DNA of 64,000 bases from Oscillospiraceae bacterium (GCA_017829075.1 JAGAJA010000048.1:12054-76053); one strand, 5' to 3'. Counted from the first letter of the stretch, positions 42,840-52,975 are shown. Translations and numbers: made by a program. Notes: generated from the sequence alone by a model not told the origin.

Positions 42840-44594
42840 TTGTCGCTTGACGGTGCGTTTCTTCATATAGTAACAAACGAGCTTCAGCCGCTTGTCGGCG
42901 CGCGGGTGGACAAGGTTTATCAGCCCTCCCGTGAGGAAATAGTTGTGTCGCTGCGGACATTCCGGGACGGCGGCAAGAAAATCGTGCTGTCCGCTAACAG
43001 CGTCAGCGCGCGGATAAACCTCACCGAAGCTGCGTTCGAAAATCCCCAGCAGCCGCCGATGTTCTGTATGCTTCTGCGTAAGCATCTCGGTGGCGGAAAG
43101 CTTATCGGGATACGTCAGGACGGGCTGGAGCGCATAGTATTTCTTGATTTTGAATGCACCAACGAGATAGGCGATATCGTCACGAATACCCTTATAGCGG
43201 AGATTATGGGACGTCATAGCAATATAATTCTTGTCCGTGACGGCAGAGTTATCGACAGCATAAAGCGCGTGACCGATGACATTTCCTCGGTGCGCAGAGT
43301 GCTTCCGGGCATTCAGTACGAAGCCCCGCCCCGGCAGGAGCGGCTTTGCCTGCTGGATTGCGAGCCGCAGCAGGTGCTTGAAGCCATCGAGGGTTCTCCG
43401 GAGCGGCTTTGCAAAAAGCTTTCCGCAGTGTTGGAGGGAGTTTCCCCGGTACTGACTAGGGAGATGGCTTACTACTGCGCGAAAAACACCGATATTGCCT
43501 GCAATGAACTTTCCGACAGCGGAAAGGACAGGCTGAGGTTCATTCTGAATAAGATAAAAACTGCGATATCCGGCGGCGAGTGCGAATTCACGGTGATTTC
43601 AGAGCTTTCCGGCAGGAAAAAGGATTTCTGCTTCATCAATATCGAGCAGTATTCCACCGCCATGCTGATAACTCACTGCGACAGCGCAAACGGGCTTCTG
43701 GACGGATTTTTTGCCAACACTGACCGCTCCGAGCGCACCCGTCAGCGGGCACACGACCTGCTTAAGCTGCTGATGAACAGCTATGAGAGGGTATCCCGAA
43801 AGCTGGAATTGCAGAAAAAGGAGCTTGCAGAATGCGGCGAGCGGGAGGTTTTCCGAGTCTGTGGCGACCTCATCAACACGAATATCTGGCGGCTGGAAAA
43901 GGGTCAGAGCAAGGCGGAGCTGGAGGATTTCTACACCGGAGAGGTGCGGGAAATTCAGCTTGATCCGCGGCTCACACCGGCGCAGAACGCCCAGAAATAC
44001 TACAACGAATACCGCAAGCTGGACACCGCCGAAAAGAAGCTGACTGAGCTTATCGCAAAGGGTCAGCAGGAGCTTGTCTACATCGACAGCGTATTTGACG
44101 CGGCGAGCCGTACAGAAAGCGAAGCAGACCTCGCGGAGATACGCAGGGAGCTGCGGGAGCAGGGCTACCTCAAGGGCGGTGTCAAGCCGGACGAGAGGGT
44201 GAAAAAGACCTCCGAGCCGCTGAAATTCCGTTCCACCGAGGGCTTTGAGATACTTGTCGGCAGGAATAACCGGCAGAACGATCAGCTTACCCTCAAAACT
44301 GCGAAAGCCGCCGATATTTGGCTGCACACGCAGGGCATCGCGGGTTCTCATGTCATAATCCGCACCGAGGGAAAGCAGCCCGGCGAAAAGACCTTGTTCG
44401 AAGCCGCGCAACTTGCCGCGTTCCACTCAAAGGGGCGGGCTTCGGCGCAGGTGCCGGTGGATTACACGGCGGTGAAATTCGTGAAGAAGCCCGCGGGCGC
44501 AAAGCCGGGAATGGTCATCTTCACGAACAACAAAACGCTGTTTGTCGCCCCGGACGAGGAGCTTGTGAATTCGTTGAAAAAAGACGCAAAATAA
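42840..44594 (+). CDS. rqcH: NFACT protein RqcH (Rqc2/FbpA family)
   Basis: The protein has 584 residues. The NFACT-N domain starts SLDGAFLHIVTNELQPLVGARVDKV style, with NPQQPPMFCMLLRKHLGGGK and AEIMGRHSNIILV. A coiled coil (~290-430) and the NFACT-R domain (DIWLHTQGIAGSHVII, ~485-500) follow. RqcH binds stalled 50S subunits carrying peptidyl-tRNA and directs C-terminal Ala tailing, a second ribosome-rescue route beside tmRNA. The start is TTG at 42840, with GGGAGGAGGGG upstream. valS follows within 50 bases. Confidence 0.92.
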   Translation: MSLDGAFLHIVTNELQPLVGARVDKVYQPSREEIVVSLRTFRDGGKKIVLSANSVSARINLTEAAFENPQQPPMFCMLLRKHLGGGKLIGIRQDGLERIVFLDFECTNEIGDIVTNTLIAEIMGRHSNIILVRDGRVIDSIKRVTDDISSVRRVLPGIQYEAPPRQERLCLLDCEPQQVLEAIEGSPERLCKKLSAVLEGVSPVLTREMAYYCAKNTDIACNELSDSGKDRLRFILNKIKTAISGGECEFTVISELSGRKKDFCFINIEQYSTAMLITHCDSANGLLDGFFANTDRSERTRQRAHDLLKLLMNSYERVSRKLELQKKELAECGEREVFRVCGDLINTNIWRLEKGQSKAELEDFYTGEVREIQLDPRLTPAQNAQKYYNEYRKLDTAEKKLTELIAKGQQELVYIDSVFDAASRTESEADLAEIRRELREQGYLKGGVKPDERVKKTSEPLKFRSTEGFEILVGRNNRQNDQLTLKTAKAADIWLHTQGIAGSHVIIRTEGKQPGEKTLFEAAQLAAFHSKGRASAQVPVDYTAVKFVKKPAGAKPGMVIFTNNKTLFVAPDEELVNSLKKDAK

Positions 44595-44642
44595 CGCAGA
44601 ATTGCGTAAATATATTCGACAAAAGGAAAGGACTTAATTGCA

Positions 44643-47276
44643 ATGAGAAAGGAACTTGCAAAGACCTACGCCCCGAAGGAATTCGAGGATCGTATCTATC
44701 ATAACTGGGAGGAAAAGGGCTACTTCCATGCGGAAATAGACCCCAAGAAGAAGCCCTATACTATCGTTATCCCCCCGCCCAACATCACCGGACAGCTCCA
44801 CATGGGACACGCACTGGACAACACATTACAGGATATTCTTATCCGCTGGAGAAGAATGCAGGGCTATTCCGCGCTGTGGCTTCCCGGAACAGACCACGCC
44901 TCTATCGCGACAGAAGCAAAGATCGTCGGCAAGATGAAGGAAGAGGGTCTTACCAAGGAGCAGATAGGCAGAGAGGAATTCCTGAAGCGCGCATGGGACT
45001 GGAAGCGCGTTTACGGCGGCAGGATAGTTGAGCAGCTCAAGAAACTGGGAAGCTCCTGCGACTGGGAGAGAGAACGCTTCACACTGGACGAGGGCTGTTC
45101 CAGAGCCGTTCAGAAGGTGTTCATGGATCTCTACAATAAGGGTCTTATCTATCACGGCGTAAGAATGATTAACTGGTGCCCTAACTGCCGCACCTCTATC
45201 TCTGATATCGAGTGCGAATACGAGGAGCAGGACGGATTTTTCTGGCACATCAACTATCCGCTCTCCGATGGCAGCGGATTTGTTCAGATAGCCACCACCC
45301 GTCCGGAAACTCTGCTGGGTGACTCCGCGCTGGCGGTAAATCCTGCGGACGAGCGTTATAAGAACATCGTAGGCAAAATGGTGAAGCTCCCCCTCACCGA
45401 CCGTGAAATTCCTGTTATTGCGGACGAATATGTTGATATGGAATTCGGTACCGGCGTAGTTAAGATCACCCCGGCTCACGACCCCAACGACTTCATGGTA
45501 GGTCAGCGGCACAATCTTCCGGTCATCTCCATGATGAACGACGACGCTACGATAAGCGCAGACGTAGGCGGAAAGTACGCTGGAATGGATCGCTACGAGG
45601 CGAGAAAGGCAATGGTAGCCGACCTTGAAGCGCAGGGACTTCTTGTTAAGGTAGAGCCGCACAAGCACAATGTCGGCTGCTGCCAGCGCTGCGGAACTAC
45701 CGTTGAGCCGAGAGCTTCCCTCCAGTGGTTCGTTTCGATGAAGGAGCTTGCAAAGCCCGCTATCGACGTTGTAAAGAGCGGCGAGCTTCGCTATATCCCG
45801 AAGCGTTTCGAGAACGGATATCTCTACTGGATGGAGAATATCCGCGACTGGTGCATTTCAAGACAGCTCTGGTGGGGTCACAGAATTCCGGCATACTATT
45901 GCCAGAATCCCGCCTGCAATCACACCGAGATATCCCTCGACCCGCTGACCGTCTGCCCGAAGTGCGGCGCTCCGGTAAAGCAGGACGAGGACACCCTCGA
46001 TACATGGTTCAGCTCCGCGCTTTGGCCGTTCTCAACCCTCGGCTGGCCGGACAAGACCCCGGAGATGGACTACTTCTATCCTACCTCCACGCTGGTAACA
46101 GGCTATGATATTATCCCGTTCTGGGTAGCGAGAATGATATTCTCCGGTCTGGAGCACACCGGTCAGAAGCCGTTTAAGGACGTGCTTATCCACGGTCTGG
46201 TGCGGGACGAGCAGGGACGAAAGATGTCAAAGTCCCTCGGCAACGGCGTTGACCCGCTGGAGATCATCGACAAGTACGGCGCGGACGCGCTGCGTCTGAC
46301 CCTTGTCACCGGAAACGCTCCCGGAAACGATATGCGCTGGACGGAAACAAAGGTAACCAATTCCAGAAACTTTGCGAACAAGCTGTGGAACGCTTCCAGA
46401 TATATCCTGATGAATTTGCCGGAGGACTTCGGCGCGCCGGTGCTTCCGGAGGAGCTTCCTATTGAGGATAAGTGGGTGCTGAGCCTTTACAATGACGTTG
46501 TGAAGAACGTTACCGCTAACCTTGAAGCATACGAGCTGGGAATTGCGGTTCAGAACCTCACCGACTTCATCTGGGACGTATTCTGCGACTGGTATATTGA
46601 GCTTACAAAGCCGAGAATTGCCGAGGGCGGAGATACTGCTCTGGCGGCTCAGAATGTGCTGGTATTCATCATGCAGGGCATATTAAAGCTTCTGCACCCG
46701 TTCATGCCGTTCATCACCGAGGAGATATGGCAGTCAATGCCCGGCACCGAAACCGAGAGCATCATGATATCCAAGTGGTGCGAGTATGACGAGAAACTGC
46801 ACTTCGGCGAGGCTGCGGAGGAATTCTCAAGAGTTGTGGGCGCAGTAAAGGCTATCCGCGTACAGCGCAACGAGCTGAACGTTCCTCCCTCAAAGAAGGT
46901 AACGATGACGGTTGAAACCAAGTACACCGGACTGTTCAGTGACTGCCGGAAGTTCTTTGAGAAGCTTGCCGGGGCGGGTGAATTTACCGTCACCGAAAAG
47001 GCAGAAACCGCCGAGGGCATGATGACGGTAGTAACCGACAGCGCGAGAGTATTTATTCCGATGGGCGAGCTGGTTGACAAGGACAAGGAGCTTGCACGTC
47101 TGGACAAGGAAAAGAAAGCCGCTGAAAAGGACATTGAGTTCCTGTCGAAGAAGCTGAACAACCCCGGCTTCCTTGCGAAAGCTCCGGCGCAGCAGGTGGA
47201 AAACGAGCGGGCGAAGCTTGCAAAGGCTGAGGAACGTCTGGCGAAGATCAACGCTTCTATCGAGGGTCTTAAGTAA
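44643..47276 (+). CDS. valS: Valyl-tRNA synthetase
   Basis: The protein has 877 residues, normal length. The class Ia motifs are present: the HIGH-type NITGQLHMGHAL (~45-56) and the KMSKS-type GRKMSKSLGNGVDP (~525). Also present are the editing domain with the TTRPETLLGDSALAV motif (~220), a Cys4 zinc site (QNPACNHTE/CPKCGAP, ~425-447), the anticodon domain and the C-terminal coiled-coil arm (~810-877). It charges tRNA-Val. Only ~48 bases precede it, so no T-box leader fits and it is probably read through from rqcH. GGAAAGG precedes the ATG. Confidence 0.96.
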   Translation: MRKELAKTYAPKEFEDRIYHNWEEKGYFHAEIDPKKKPYTIVIPPPNITGQLHMGHALDNTLQDILIRWRRMQGYSALWLPGTDHASIATEAKIVGKMKEEGLTKEQIGREEFLKRAWDWKRVYGGRIVEQLKKLGSSCDWERERFTLDEGCSRAVQKVFMDLYNKGLIYHGVRMINWCPNCRTSISDIECEYEEQDGFFWHINYPLSDGSGFVQIATTRPETLLGDSALAVNPADERYKNIVGKMVKLPLTDREIPVIADEYVDMEFGTGVVKITPAHDPNDFMVGQRHNLPVISMMNDDATISADVGGKYAGMDRYEARKAMVADLEAQGLLVKVEPHKHNVGCCQRCGTTVEPRASLQWFVSMKELAKPAIDVVKSGELRYIPKRFENGYLYWMENIRDWCISRQLWWGHRIPAYYCQNPACNHTEISLDPLTVCPKCGAPVKQDEDTLDTWFSSALWPFSTLGWPDKTPEMDYFYPTSTLVTGYDIIPFWVARMIFSGLEHTGQKPFKDVLIHGLVRDEQGRKMSKSLGNGVDPLEIIDKYGADALRLTLVTGNAPGNDMRWTETKVTNSRNFANKLWNASRYILMNLPEDFGAPVLPEELPIEDKWVLSLYNDVVKNVTANLEAYELGIAVQNLTDFIWDVFCDWYIELTKPRIAEGGDTALAAQNVLVFIMQGILKLLHPFMPFITEEIWQSMPGTETESIMISKWCEYDEKLHFGEAAEEFSRVVGAVKAIRVQRNELNVPPSKKVTMTVETKYTGLFSDCRKFFEKLAGAGEFTVTEKAETAEGMMTVVTDSARVFIPMGELVDKDKELARLDKEKKAAEKDIEFLSKKLNNPGFLAKAPAQQVENERAKLAKAEERLAKINASIEGLK

Positions 47277-47776
47277 TGACTGTCCGCAATATGCGCGGGT
47301 CAGACGAAGCCGAGGTGGGCAGGCTGTATGTCAGAAGCTGGCAGGAGGGGTACAAAGGACTTCTTCCGCAGGCTTATCTTGACGGGCTTGACCCGCGGCG
47401 CTGGAACAGCAAATTCACTGATCTTCCCGGCAGCTTCGTCATAATGGACGGCGACATAATAGCCGGACATTCCTGCGCACGTCCGGCGGCTGACGAGGCA
47501 ATGCCCGGCTGGGGCGAGGTCTGGACGCTGTATGTCCTGCCGGAATACTGGGGGCGCGGCTTCGGCAGGGCGCTGCTGGACAATTCCGTGAGCTGGCTGA
47601 ATGTGCAGGGCTTTGACAATGTATATCTGTGGGCTTTGGAAACCAACCTCCGCGCCCGAAGATTTTATGAAAGAAACGGCTTTACTGCCTGCTCTGATAC
47701 TCTTATCTGCGAGGTCGGAGGGGCGGAAGTAAAAGACATCAGATACGTTAAAAGGGGGCAGTCATGGCAAAAATGA
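47276..47776 (+). CDS. GNAT-family N-acetyltransferase
   Basis: The protein has 166 residues. The GNAT fold motif A is VWTLYVLPEYWGRGFGRALLDNSV-like (the R/Q-x-x-G-x-G/A element reads YWGRGFGRAL, ~90-100), followed by VYLWALETNLRARRFYERNGF. The substrate is unknown. Its ATG overlaps the valS stop (TAATG), so it is translationally coupled. Confidence 0.88.
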   Translation: MTVRNMRGSDEAEVGRLYVRSWQEGYKGLLPQAYLDGLDPRRWNSKFTDLPGSFVIMDGDIIAGHSCARPAADEAMPGWGEVWTLYVLPEYWGRGFGRALLDNSVSWLNVQGFDNVYLWALETNLRARRFYERNGFTACSDTLICEVGGAEVKDIRYVKRGQSWQK

Positions 47777-48669
47777 CGCTTGTGGTTCTGGCGGCGGGCA
47801 TGGGAACCCGGTTCGGCGACAGAATAAAGCAGCTTGAACCGCTGGGGCCTGCCGGCGAGCTGTTGATAGACTATTCGGTTTATGACGCTATCCGGGCGGG
47901 ATTTGACAGAGTGCTGTTCATTATCCGCCGGGATATTGAGGAGCTTTTCAGGTCAACTATCGGCGCACGGGTGGAGAAGAGGATCAAGACTGACTATGTG
48001 TTCCAGTCCACTGACCAGCTTCCCTGCCGCTGCGTGGATTTTCCGGACAGGACAAAGCCGTGGGGTACTGCGCAGGCGCTGTACTGCTGCCGTGACGCGC
48101 TTCATGAGCCTTTTGCGATAGTGAACGCCGATGATTTTTACGGCAGGGACGCATTTCTGCGGCTGGGAGAGTTCCTCAGAAGCTTCACTGCGGACGCCTG
48201 CTCCGTGGGATTTCTGCTGAAAAACACCCTGTCGGACTACGGCACGGTGAACCGCGGAGTGTGCAGAACAAATTCCGCGGGACTGCTCACGAGCGTTGAG
48301 GAAACCAAGAAAATAGCGCGGGGAGAGGACGGCGTTATCTCCGGAGATTTCTGCGGAGAAAAGCGGATTCTCGGAGAAAACGACACCGTTTCCATGAGTA
48401 TGTGGGGATTTGGCGCGGAGTTCATGCCCCGGCTTTCCCGTCAGCTTGTCGCGTTCCTTGAAAAGCTTCCTGCAAACGAGCTGAAAGCGGAGCTTACAAT
48501 CGCGGACGCCGTGGACGCCGAAATAAACGGCAGCGGATTTAAGGTACAGAATTTAGCAACGGACAGCCGATGGTTCGGCATAACCTATGAAGCGGACGCG
48601 GCTTTGGCGCGGGAAACGCTGAAAAACAGCGTCAGCGCCGGAGTTTACACCTCGCCGCTGTGGGACTGA
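47764..48669 (+). CDS. Sugar-phosphate nucleotidyltransferase-family protein
   Basis: The protein has 301 residues. The N-terminal nucleotide-binding motif is LVVLAAGMGTRFGDRIKQL, with NADDFYGRDAF as the metal-binding Asp motif. It resembles the NTP-transferase family without the left-handed beta-helix of GlmU/GlgC. A UDP- or CDP-sugar activating role is likely; the exact sugar is unknown. It overlaps the GNAT gene by 13 bases. Confidence 0.85.
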   Translation: MAKMTLVVLAAGMGTRFGDRIKQLEPLGPAGELLIDYSVYDAIRAGFDRVLFIIRRDIEELFRSTIGARVEKRIKTDYVFQSTDQLPCRCVDFPDRTKPWGTAQALYCCRDALHEPFAIVNADDFYGRDAFLRLGEFLRSFTADACSVGFLLKNTLSDYGTVNRGVCRTNSAGLLTSVEETKKIARGEDGVISGDFCGEKRILGENDTVSMSMWGFGAEFMPRLSRQLVAFLEKLPANELKAELTIADAVDAEINGSGFKVQNLATDSRWFGITYEADAALARETLKNSVSAGVYTSPLWD

Positions 48670-48698
48670 GTATATCAAGATAGTCAGGAGCTGCCATT

Positions 48699-49829
48699 AT
48701 GATAATTGTTCCGATAGATAATGTCACCGAAGGAATGGTGCTTGCAAAGGACGTAGCCTCTACCTCGGCAAGAGATTATAAGACCCTGCTGATGAAAGGC
48801 ACGACCATTACTTCGAATATGATAACCCTGCTGAAAAGCAAGGGAATAAAGAATATCACCGTCAAGGGAGAGGATACTCATGAGGCTGAGCCGAAGTCTG
48901 TGCAGCAGCCGCTGGAGAATATCTCCCGTGCGGAGGCGGCGGAGCTGATAAAGAACCAGCATATCGGAAGGGCTCTGAGCGAGCTTAACTCTGTGTTTGA
49001 GCACAACGGGGAAATAAAAGAGCTGTCCCAGAAAGCGATTGAGCAGGTGGACAGTATTGCGGACGATATTCTTGTGGATATCGGCAACGATTCCTCCTAT
49101 CTCGGAAATCAGATGATCGCGCTCCAGAACTATGACGACTATACCTACAAGCACTGTCTGCGTGTGGCGATGCTCTCCACCAGCATTGCGAACGAGCTTC
49201 ACATGGCGCAGGGAGATATCAAGGAGGTCATAGTTGCGGCGCTTCTGCACGATATCGGAAAGTCCAACATAGACCATGAGATCATCGTAAAGCCCGGCAA
49301 GCTGACCGATGATGAGTTCGAGAAGATAAAGCAGCACCCCTATATCGGCTATCAGATACTGAAAAACACCGGTGGATACAGCGCTAATGTAATGTCCGGA
49401 GTTCTGTTCCATCAGGAAAAGTTTGACGGTACAGGATATCCCACCGGGCTTGCAGGAAAGAAGATCCCGCTGATCGCGAGGATTCTGACAGTAGCCGATG
49501 TGTTTGACGCGCTTACCTCCAACCGTCCCTACCGCCGTCCGTGGTCGGTGGCGGAAACGGAGGAATATATGCTGGGCGGCTGCGGCATTCACTTTGATTA
49601 TGACGTTACGGCGGCATTCCTGCGTTCGTTCAATCCTTATCCTGTGGGGACTATGGTTTCCCTGTCGGACGGCAGACATGGCGTGGTGATAAGTCACAAT
49701 TCCAACGTCCTGCGGCCTGTGGTGAGAATTCACGGTGTAGGCGCGGGCGAAGAAATAGACCTCAGCAATGACTTCCGCTTCCTGTCGCTGATGATTACAG
49801 GAATTTACAGCGGAAATTATGCAGTATAA
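48699..49829 (+). CDS. HD-GYP domain phosphodiesterase
   Basis: The protein has 376 residues. Residues ~1-60 resemble the DUF3391/PilZ-like N-terminal module (VTEGMVLAKDV). The HD-GYP domain at ~130-300 has HCLRVAMLS, LLHDIGKSNID, KQHPYIGYQIL, HQEKFDGTGYP (the GYP motif, with Gln where His is usual in HHE) and ARILTVADVFDALTSNRPYR. It should hydrolyse cyclic di-GMP or a related dinucleotide. A C-terminal ~60-residue beta segment follows. Its ribosome binding site is CAGGAG. Confidence 0.9.
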   Translation: MIIVPIDNVTEGMVLAKDVASTSARDYKTLLMKGTTITSNMITLLKSKGIKNITVKGEDTHEAEPKSVQQPLENISRAEAAELIKNQHIGRALSELNSVFEHNGEIKELSQKAIEQVDSIADDILVDIGNDSSYLGNQMIALQNYDDYTYKHCLRVAMLSTSIANELHMAQGDIKEVIVAALLHDIGKSNIDHEIIVKPGKLTDDEFEKIKQHPYIGYQILKNTGGYSANVMSGVLFHQEKFDGTGYPTGLAGKKIPLIARILTVADVFDALTSNRPYRRPWSVAETEEYMLGGCGIHFDYDVTAAFLRSFNPYPVGTMVSLSDGRHGVVISHNSNVLRPVVRIHGVGAGEEIDLSNDFRFLSLMITGIYSGNYAV

Positions 49830-49846
49830 GTAAAGGAGAAACTAAA

Positions 49847-50320
49847 ATGGTAGTAATTGAACTTGCAAACGGAAAAGAGATCAAGCTGGAGCTTTATCCG
49901 GATAAGGCTCCGATCACAGTGGAGAATTTCCTGAAGCTGGTAAACGAGGGCTTCTACAACGGACTTATCTTCCACCGTGTAATCAAGGACTTCATGATAC
50001 AGGGCGGCGACCCGCAGGGAACCGGAATGGGCGGCGCCAAGGACAAGATCAAGGGTGAATTCCTGATGAACGGCGTGCCCAACGATATCCGCCACGAGCG
50101 CGGAGTAATTTCAATGGCAAGGGCGCAGAACCCCAACTCCGCAAGCTCCCAGTTCTTCATCGTCCACAAGGATTCTTTCTTCCTTGACGGACAGTATGCG
50201 GCATTCGGCAAGGTTGTCGAGGGTATGGACGCGGTTGACGAGATCGCAAATGTCAAGACCGACTTCAACGACAGACCTCTCAACGATGTTGCGATGAAGC
50301 GCGTTTATATCGCAGAATGA
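49847..50320 (+). CDS. Cyclophilin-type peptidyl-prolyl cis-trans isomerase
   Basis: The protein has 157 residues with no signal peptide, so it is cytoplasmic. Cyclophilin motifs: APITVENFLKLV, GLIFHRVIKDFMIQGGDPQGTG with the catalytic Arg, SMARAQNPNSASSQFFI and YAAFGKVVEGMD. It speeds proline isomerisation during folding. AAAGGAGAA precedes the ATG, and a branched terminator follows. Confidence 0.95.
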   Translation: MVVIELANGKEIKLELYPDKAPITVENFLKLVNEGFYNGLIFHRVIKDFMIQGGDPQGTGMGGAKDKIKGEFLMNGVPNDIRHERGVISMARAQNPNSASSQFFIVHKDSFFLDGQYAAFGKVVEGMDAVDEIANVKTDFNDRPLNDVAMKRVYIAE

Positions 50321-50329
50321 TAATATTGC

Positions 50330-50391
50330 ACGGCTGAGCGTTTGTCTGGCAGGAAATCTTTACCTGCTAAGGGAGTTCAGCCGTATTTTTT
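50330..50391 (+). terminator. Branched rho-independent terminator after the cyclophilin gene
   Basis: The outer stem ACGGCTGA (50330-50337)/TCAGCCGT (50377-50384) encloses an inner stem GCAGG/CCTGC (50349-50353/50363-50367), followed by ATTTTTT. Confidence 0.75.
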
Positions 50392-50488
50392 GCACGATTT
50401 TTTGTGTATTTTTACTATATCAGGGGAATAAATAAAGCATATTTTGTCCATAATCCGGGTAATAATTCACTTTTCGCCGCTGTTGCTA

Positions 50489-50517
50489 TTGACAAAATCG
50501 CCATTTTATAGTATCAT
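50489..50517 (+). promoter_or_regulatory. Promoter of the polysaccharide deacetylase gene
   Basis: TTGACA (50489-50494), a 17-base spacer and TATCAT (50512-50517). Confidence 0.65.
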
Positions 50518-50621
50518 AAAAGAATAGGAATACAGGCAGCTTTTTTGTCGTCTGTACATTATGAAGATGACTCGTACATCATGGTTTTATGGGTGCGCTT
50601 CAGGATAAAAGAGGTCTGAAA

Positions 50622-51758
50622 ATGCAGTTTGGCAGTGTGGCATTCTTCAAAATGCTGATCAAGATCGTTCTCAGCATATTATTCTTCCTGCCGTTGGTTC
50701 TGTGCATTGTTTTCGCAGTCCTTCTGTGGAACAGTAATGCCAAGGTGACTGAGCTAAAGAAGGATAACGAGCGGCTTGAATATTATTCATTAATACTCAG
50801 CGGCGAGCGAGAGCCGACCGTCAGCGGATTTTATGATATCTATGCCCGCAGCGGGCTTTCCGACGAGGAGCTTATCGAGTATGTCCTTCATGGAAAGGAC
50901 AGCGGCGCGCAGGAGGCTTCCTCCGTTCCGGATAATTCGGCTTCATCGGGAGCGTCTGATACGTCAGAGGCTTCACAGCCGGTCGGACAAACCGATGAGT
51001 CACAGCCAACCGATACTTCATCTGTGCCGGAGGAATCAGAAGCCCAGCCGCCCGATGTCCAGCCGGTCAGCCAGTATGCCGGGATCTATCCCGAGATGAC
51101 GGTCACGCCGCCCGCCGAGGACGAATATGTGAGGGAACTCGGCATGGTGTACCTCACCTTTGACGACGGGCCGTCCGACAATACTTACAGCATTCTGAGC
51201 TATCTTGAGCAGTATAACATAAAGGCGACATTCTTTGTCGTTCCTACAAGGACGGAGTCCTGCTATGCGAAGCTCCGCGCTATTGCGGAAGCGGGGCATT
51301 CCATCGGAGTGCACAGCGCCTCCCACGTTTACAAAGACATCTATTCCTCCGTTGAGGCTTACCTTGAGGATTTCCACGAGGCTTGGGATATAATTTATGA
51401 CGCTACTGGGATAAAAACCGAGCTCTTCCGTTTCCCCGGCGGCAGCGTGAATGACTTCAACGTTGACACCCGCGACCATATAATACAGGAAATGACCCGC
51501 AGGGGCTTCCGGTATTTCGATTGGAACGTGGACAGCAACGACGCAGGCGGGGCGAACTGGACGGATATGTACAACTCGATCCCTGCGGATATCGCGGAGA
51601 ATTACCGTTCGGTGGTGCTCATGCACGATTCTGCTTCCACCCCGAATACGGTGCTTGTTCTGGGAGATGTTCTCCATGTTCTGGTGAACGAGGGTTATAA
51701 ATTCGATAAAATAAACAACGACACTCTGCCTGTCCAGTTCACAGGACCGTTTGCGTGA
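50622..51758 (+). CDS. Membrane-anchored polysaccharide deacetylase (NodB domain)
   Basis: The protein has 378 residues from the ATG at 50622, chosen for GAGGT six bases upstream; the ATG at 50589 has no site. Residues ~10-38 form an N-terminal membrane anchor, ~40-160 an extracellular Ser/Pro/Glu-rich linker. The NodB catalytic domain has YLTFDDGPSDN (Asp-Asp metal/base), GVHSASHVY (HxxxH metal ligands), LFRFPGGSVN and VLMHDS. It probably removes N-acetyl groups from peptidoglycan or another wall glycan outside the cell. Confidence 0.9.
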   Translation: MQFGSVAFFKMLIKIVLSILFFLPLVLCIVFAVLLWNSNAKVTELKKDNERLEYYSLILSGEREPTVSGFYDIYARSGLSDEELIEYVLHGKDSGAQEASSVPDNSASSGASDTSEASQPVGQTDESQPTDTSSVPEESEAQPPDVQPVSQYAGIYPEMTVTPPAEDEYVRELGMVYLTFDDGPSDNTYSILSYLEQYNIKATFFVVPTRTESCYAKLRAIAEAGHSIGVHSASHVYKDIYSSVEAYLEDFHEAWDIIYDATGIKTELFRFPGGSVNDFNVDTRDHIIQEMTRRGFRYFDWNVDSNDAGGANWTDMYNSIPADIAENYRSVVLMHDSASTPNTVLVLGDVLHVLVNEGYKFDKINNDTLPVQFTGPFA

Positions 51759-51877
51759 GCCGGCGGGCATAAATACAGCGGAAGTCAGTTTAGTTGGGAA
51801 AACACGATCATAACAGATTTTGCCGCGCTGTTACAGCTTGGGTTTGATCGGAGTGTTCAAAAAGAAAGGATATTGCT

Positions 51878-52924
51878 ATGGGTATCAAGGATAACTTTTC
51901 ACAGGCGGTGAAGGAGCTGTGGAAGAAGGACGGTCAGGAAGAAACAGGGGAAAACAAGACCGACAGAGGCACACAGCCCACCGAGCTTGACAAATACCTC
52001 GCCGGACAGTCCGGAATGGCAGAACAGCCTGCTCCCGCGCAGCCGCAGGCACCCTCTCAGCAGGCTCCGGTTCAGCCTGAGCAGCCTGCTCAGACAATCC
52101 AGCCGGATACTAACGGCTATCAGTTCAGCGCAAATCAGCCGCAGCAGGACATAAATGCGGCGGGAATTCCGTTTGAAACTCCCTACTACCGTAATCAGGG
52201 AGGTCAGCAGGGTCAGCCTTCTCAGCTCTCCCAGCCTTCCCAGTCCGCTCAGTCGGGTCAGTCGGCTCAATCCGCTCAGCCGCAGGGAGCAGCTCCTGCC
52301 CCCGAGATGAACATTAACGTTCAGAGATACGCCGGAAATGGCGGCTTTGGCGGCGGTAACGGCGGAAATAACGGTTTCGGCGGCGGTTATGTTCCTCCCA
52401 CAGCGGCGGGCAGATCTATGGACGCTCCCAGCGATACCGACGAGGTCACTGTAATTTCCAGAAACACGGTTATCGACGGCAACGTGCGCAGCCTTGCAAA
52501 TATGCAGATCGACGGAAATGTCAAGGGCAACGTTGAAACCACCAGAGATGTGGATATGTCCGGAAAGATCGTTGGCGACATCAAGTGCAATAACGCAAAT
52601 ATGAATTCCGCTGCCATGCAGGGAAATATGACCCTTAAGGGTAAACTCCGCATGGACAGAGATACTATACTTATCGGCGACCTTACCTCTCAGTACGCTG
52701 ACGTGAACGGACGCGTGAGAGGAAAGCTGGAGATCGGCGGAAAGGCTGAGCTTAAACGCGACGCTATCGTTTTCGGAGATATCAACGCTTCGACCATTGC
52801 GGTAACGGACGGCGCAATTATTCAGGGTTATGTCAACACCACGTTCCTTTCCAAGGAGGACAGCCGCAGCGTATTCCCGGAGGCTATCACCCTCGACAGC
52901 AAAAACGGCGCAGACAAGGCATAA
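51878..52924 (+). CDS. Bactofilin-family cytoskeletal protein with long Gln/Pro-rich N-terminus
   Basis: The protein has 348 residues. Residues ~40-180 are low-complexity (repeated QPAPAQPQ-like and QSAQS-like runs, then GGFGGGNGG), unusually long for bactofilins. The DUF583 beta-helix core at ~185-320 has VISRNTVIDGNVRSLANMQI, GNVKGNVETTRDVDM, GDLTSQYADVNGRVRGKLEI and AIIQGYVNTT. Bactofilins polymerise without nucleotide and scaffold wall enzymes, which fits the deacetylase upstream. AGAAAGGA precedes the ATG. Confidence 0.9.
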   Translation: MGIKDNFSQAVKELWKKDGQEETGENKTDRGTQPTELDKYLAGQSGMAEQPAPAQPQAPSQQAPVQPEQPAQTIQPDTNGYQFSANQPQQDINAAGIPFETPYYRNQGGQQGQPSQLSQPSQSAQSGQSAQSAQPQGAAPAPEMNINVQRYAGNGGFGGGNGGNNGFGGGYVPPTAAGRSMDAPSDTDEVTVISRNTVIDGNVRSLANMQIDGNVKGNVETTRDVDMSGKIVGDIKCNNANMNSAAMQGNMTLKGKLRMDRDTILIGDLTSQYADVNGRVRGKLEIGGKAELKRDAIVFGDINASTIAVTDGAIIQGYVNTTFLSKEDSRSVFPEAITLDSKNGADKA

Positions 52925-52975
52925 TCACAGCCGATACAGCATATTCAGCATATCCAGAGGAAAGGCAGCAACCTA

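Noticed and set aside
43599..44426. 275-codon minus-strand frame
   Set aside because: Antisense to rqcH; a shadow.
44595..44642. T-box leader upstream of valS
   Set aside because: Only 48 bases lie between rqcH and valS, too short for a T-box, and no terminator/antiterminator pair is seen.
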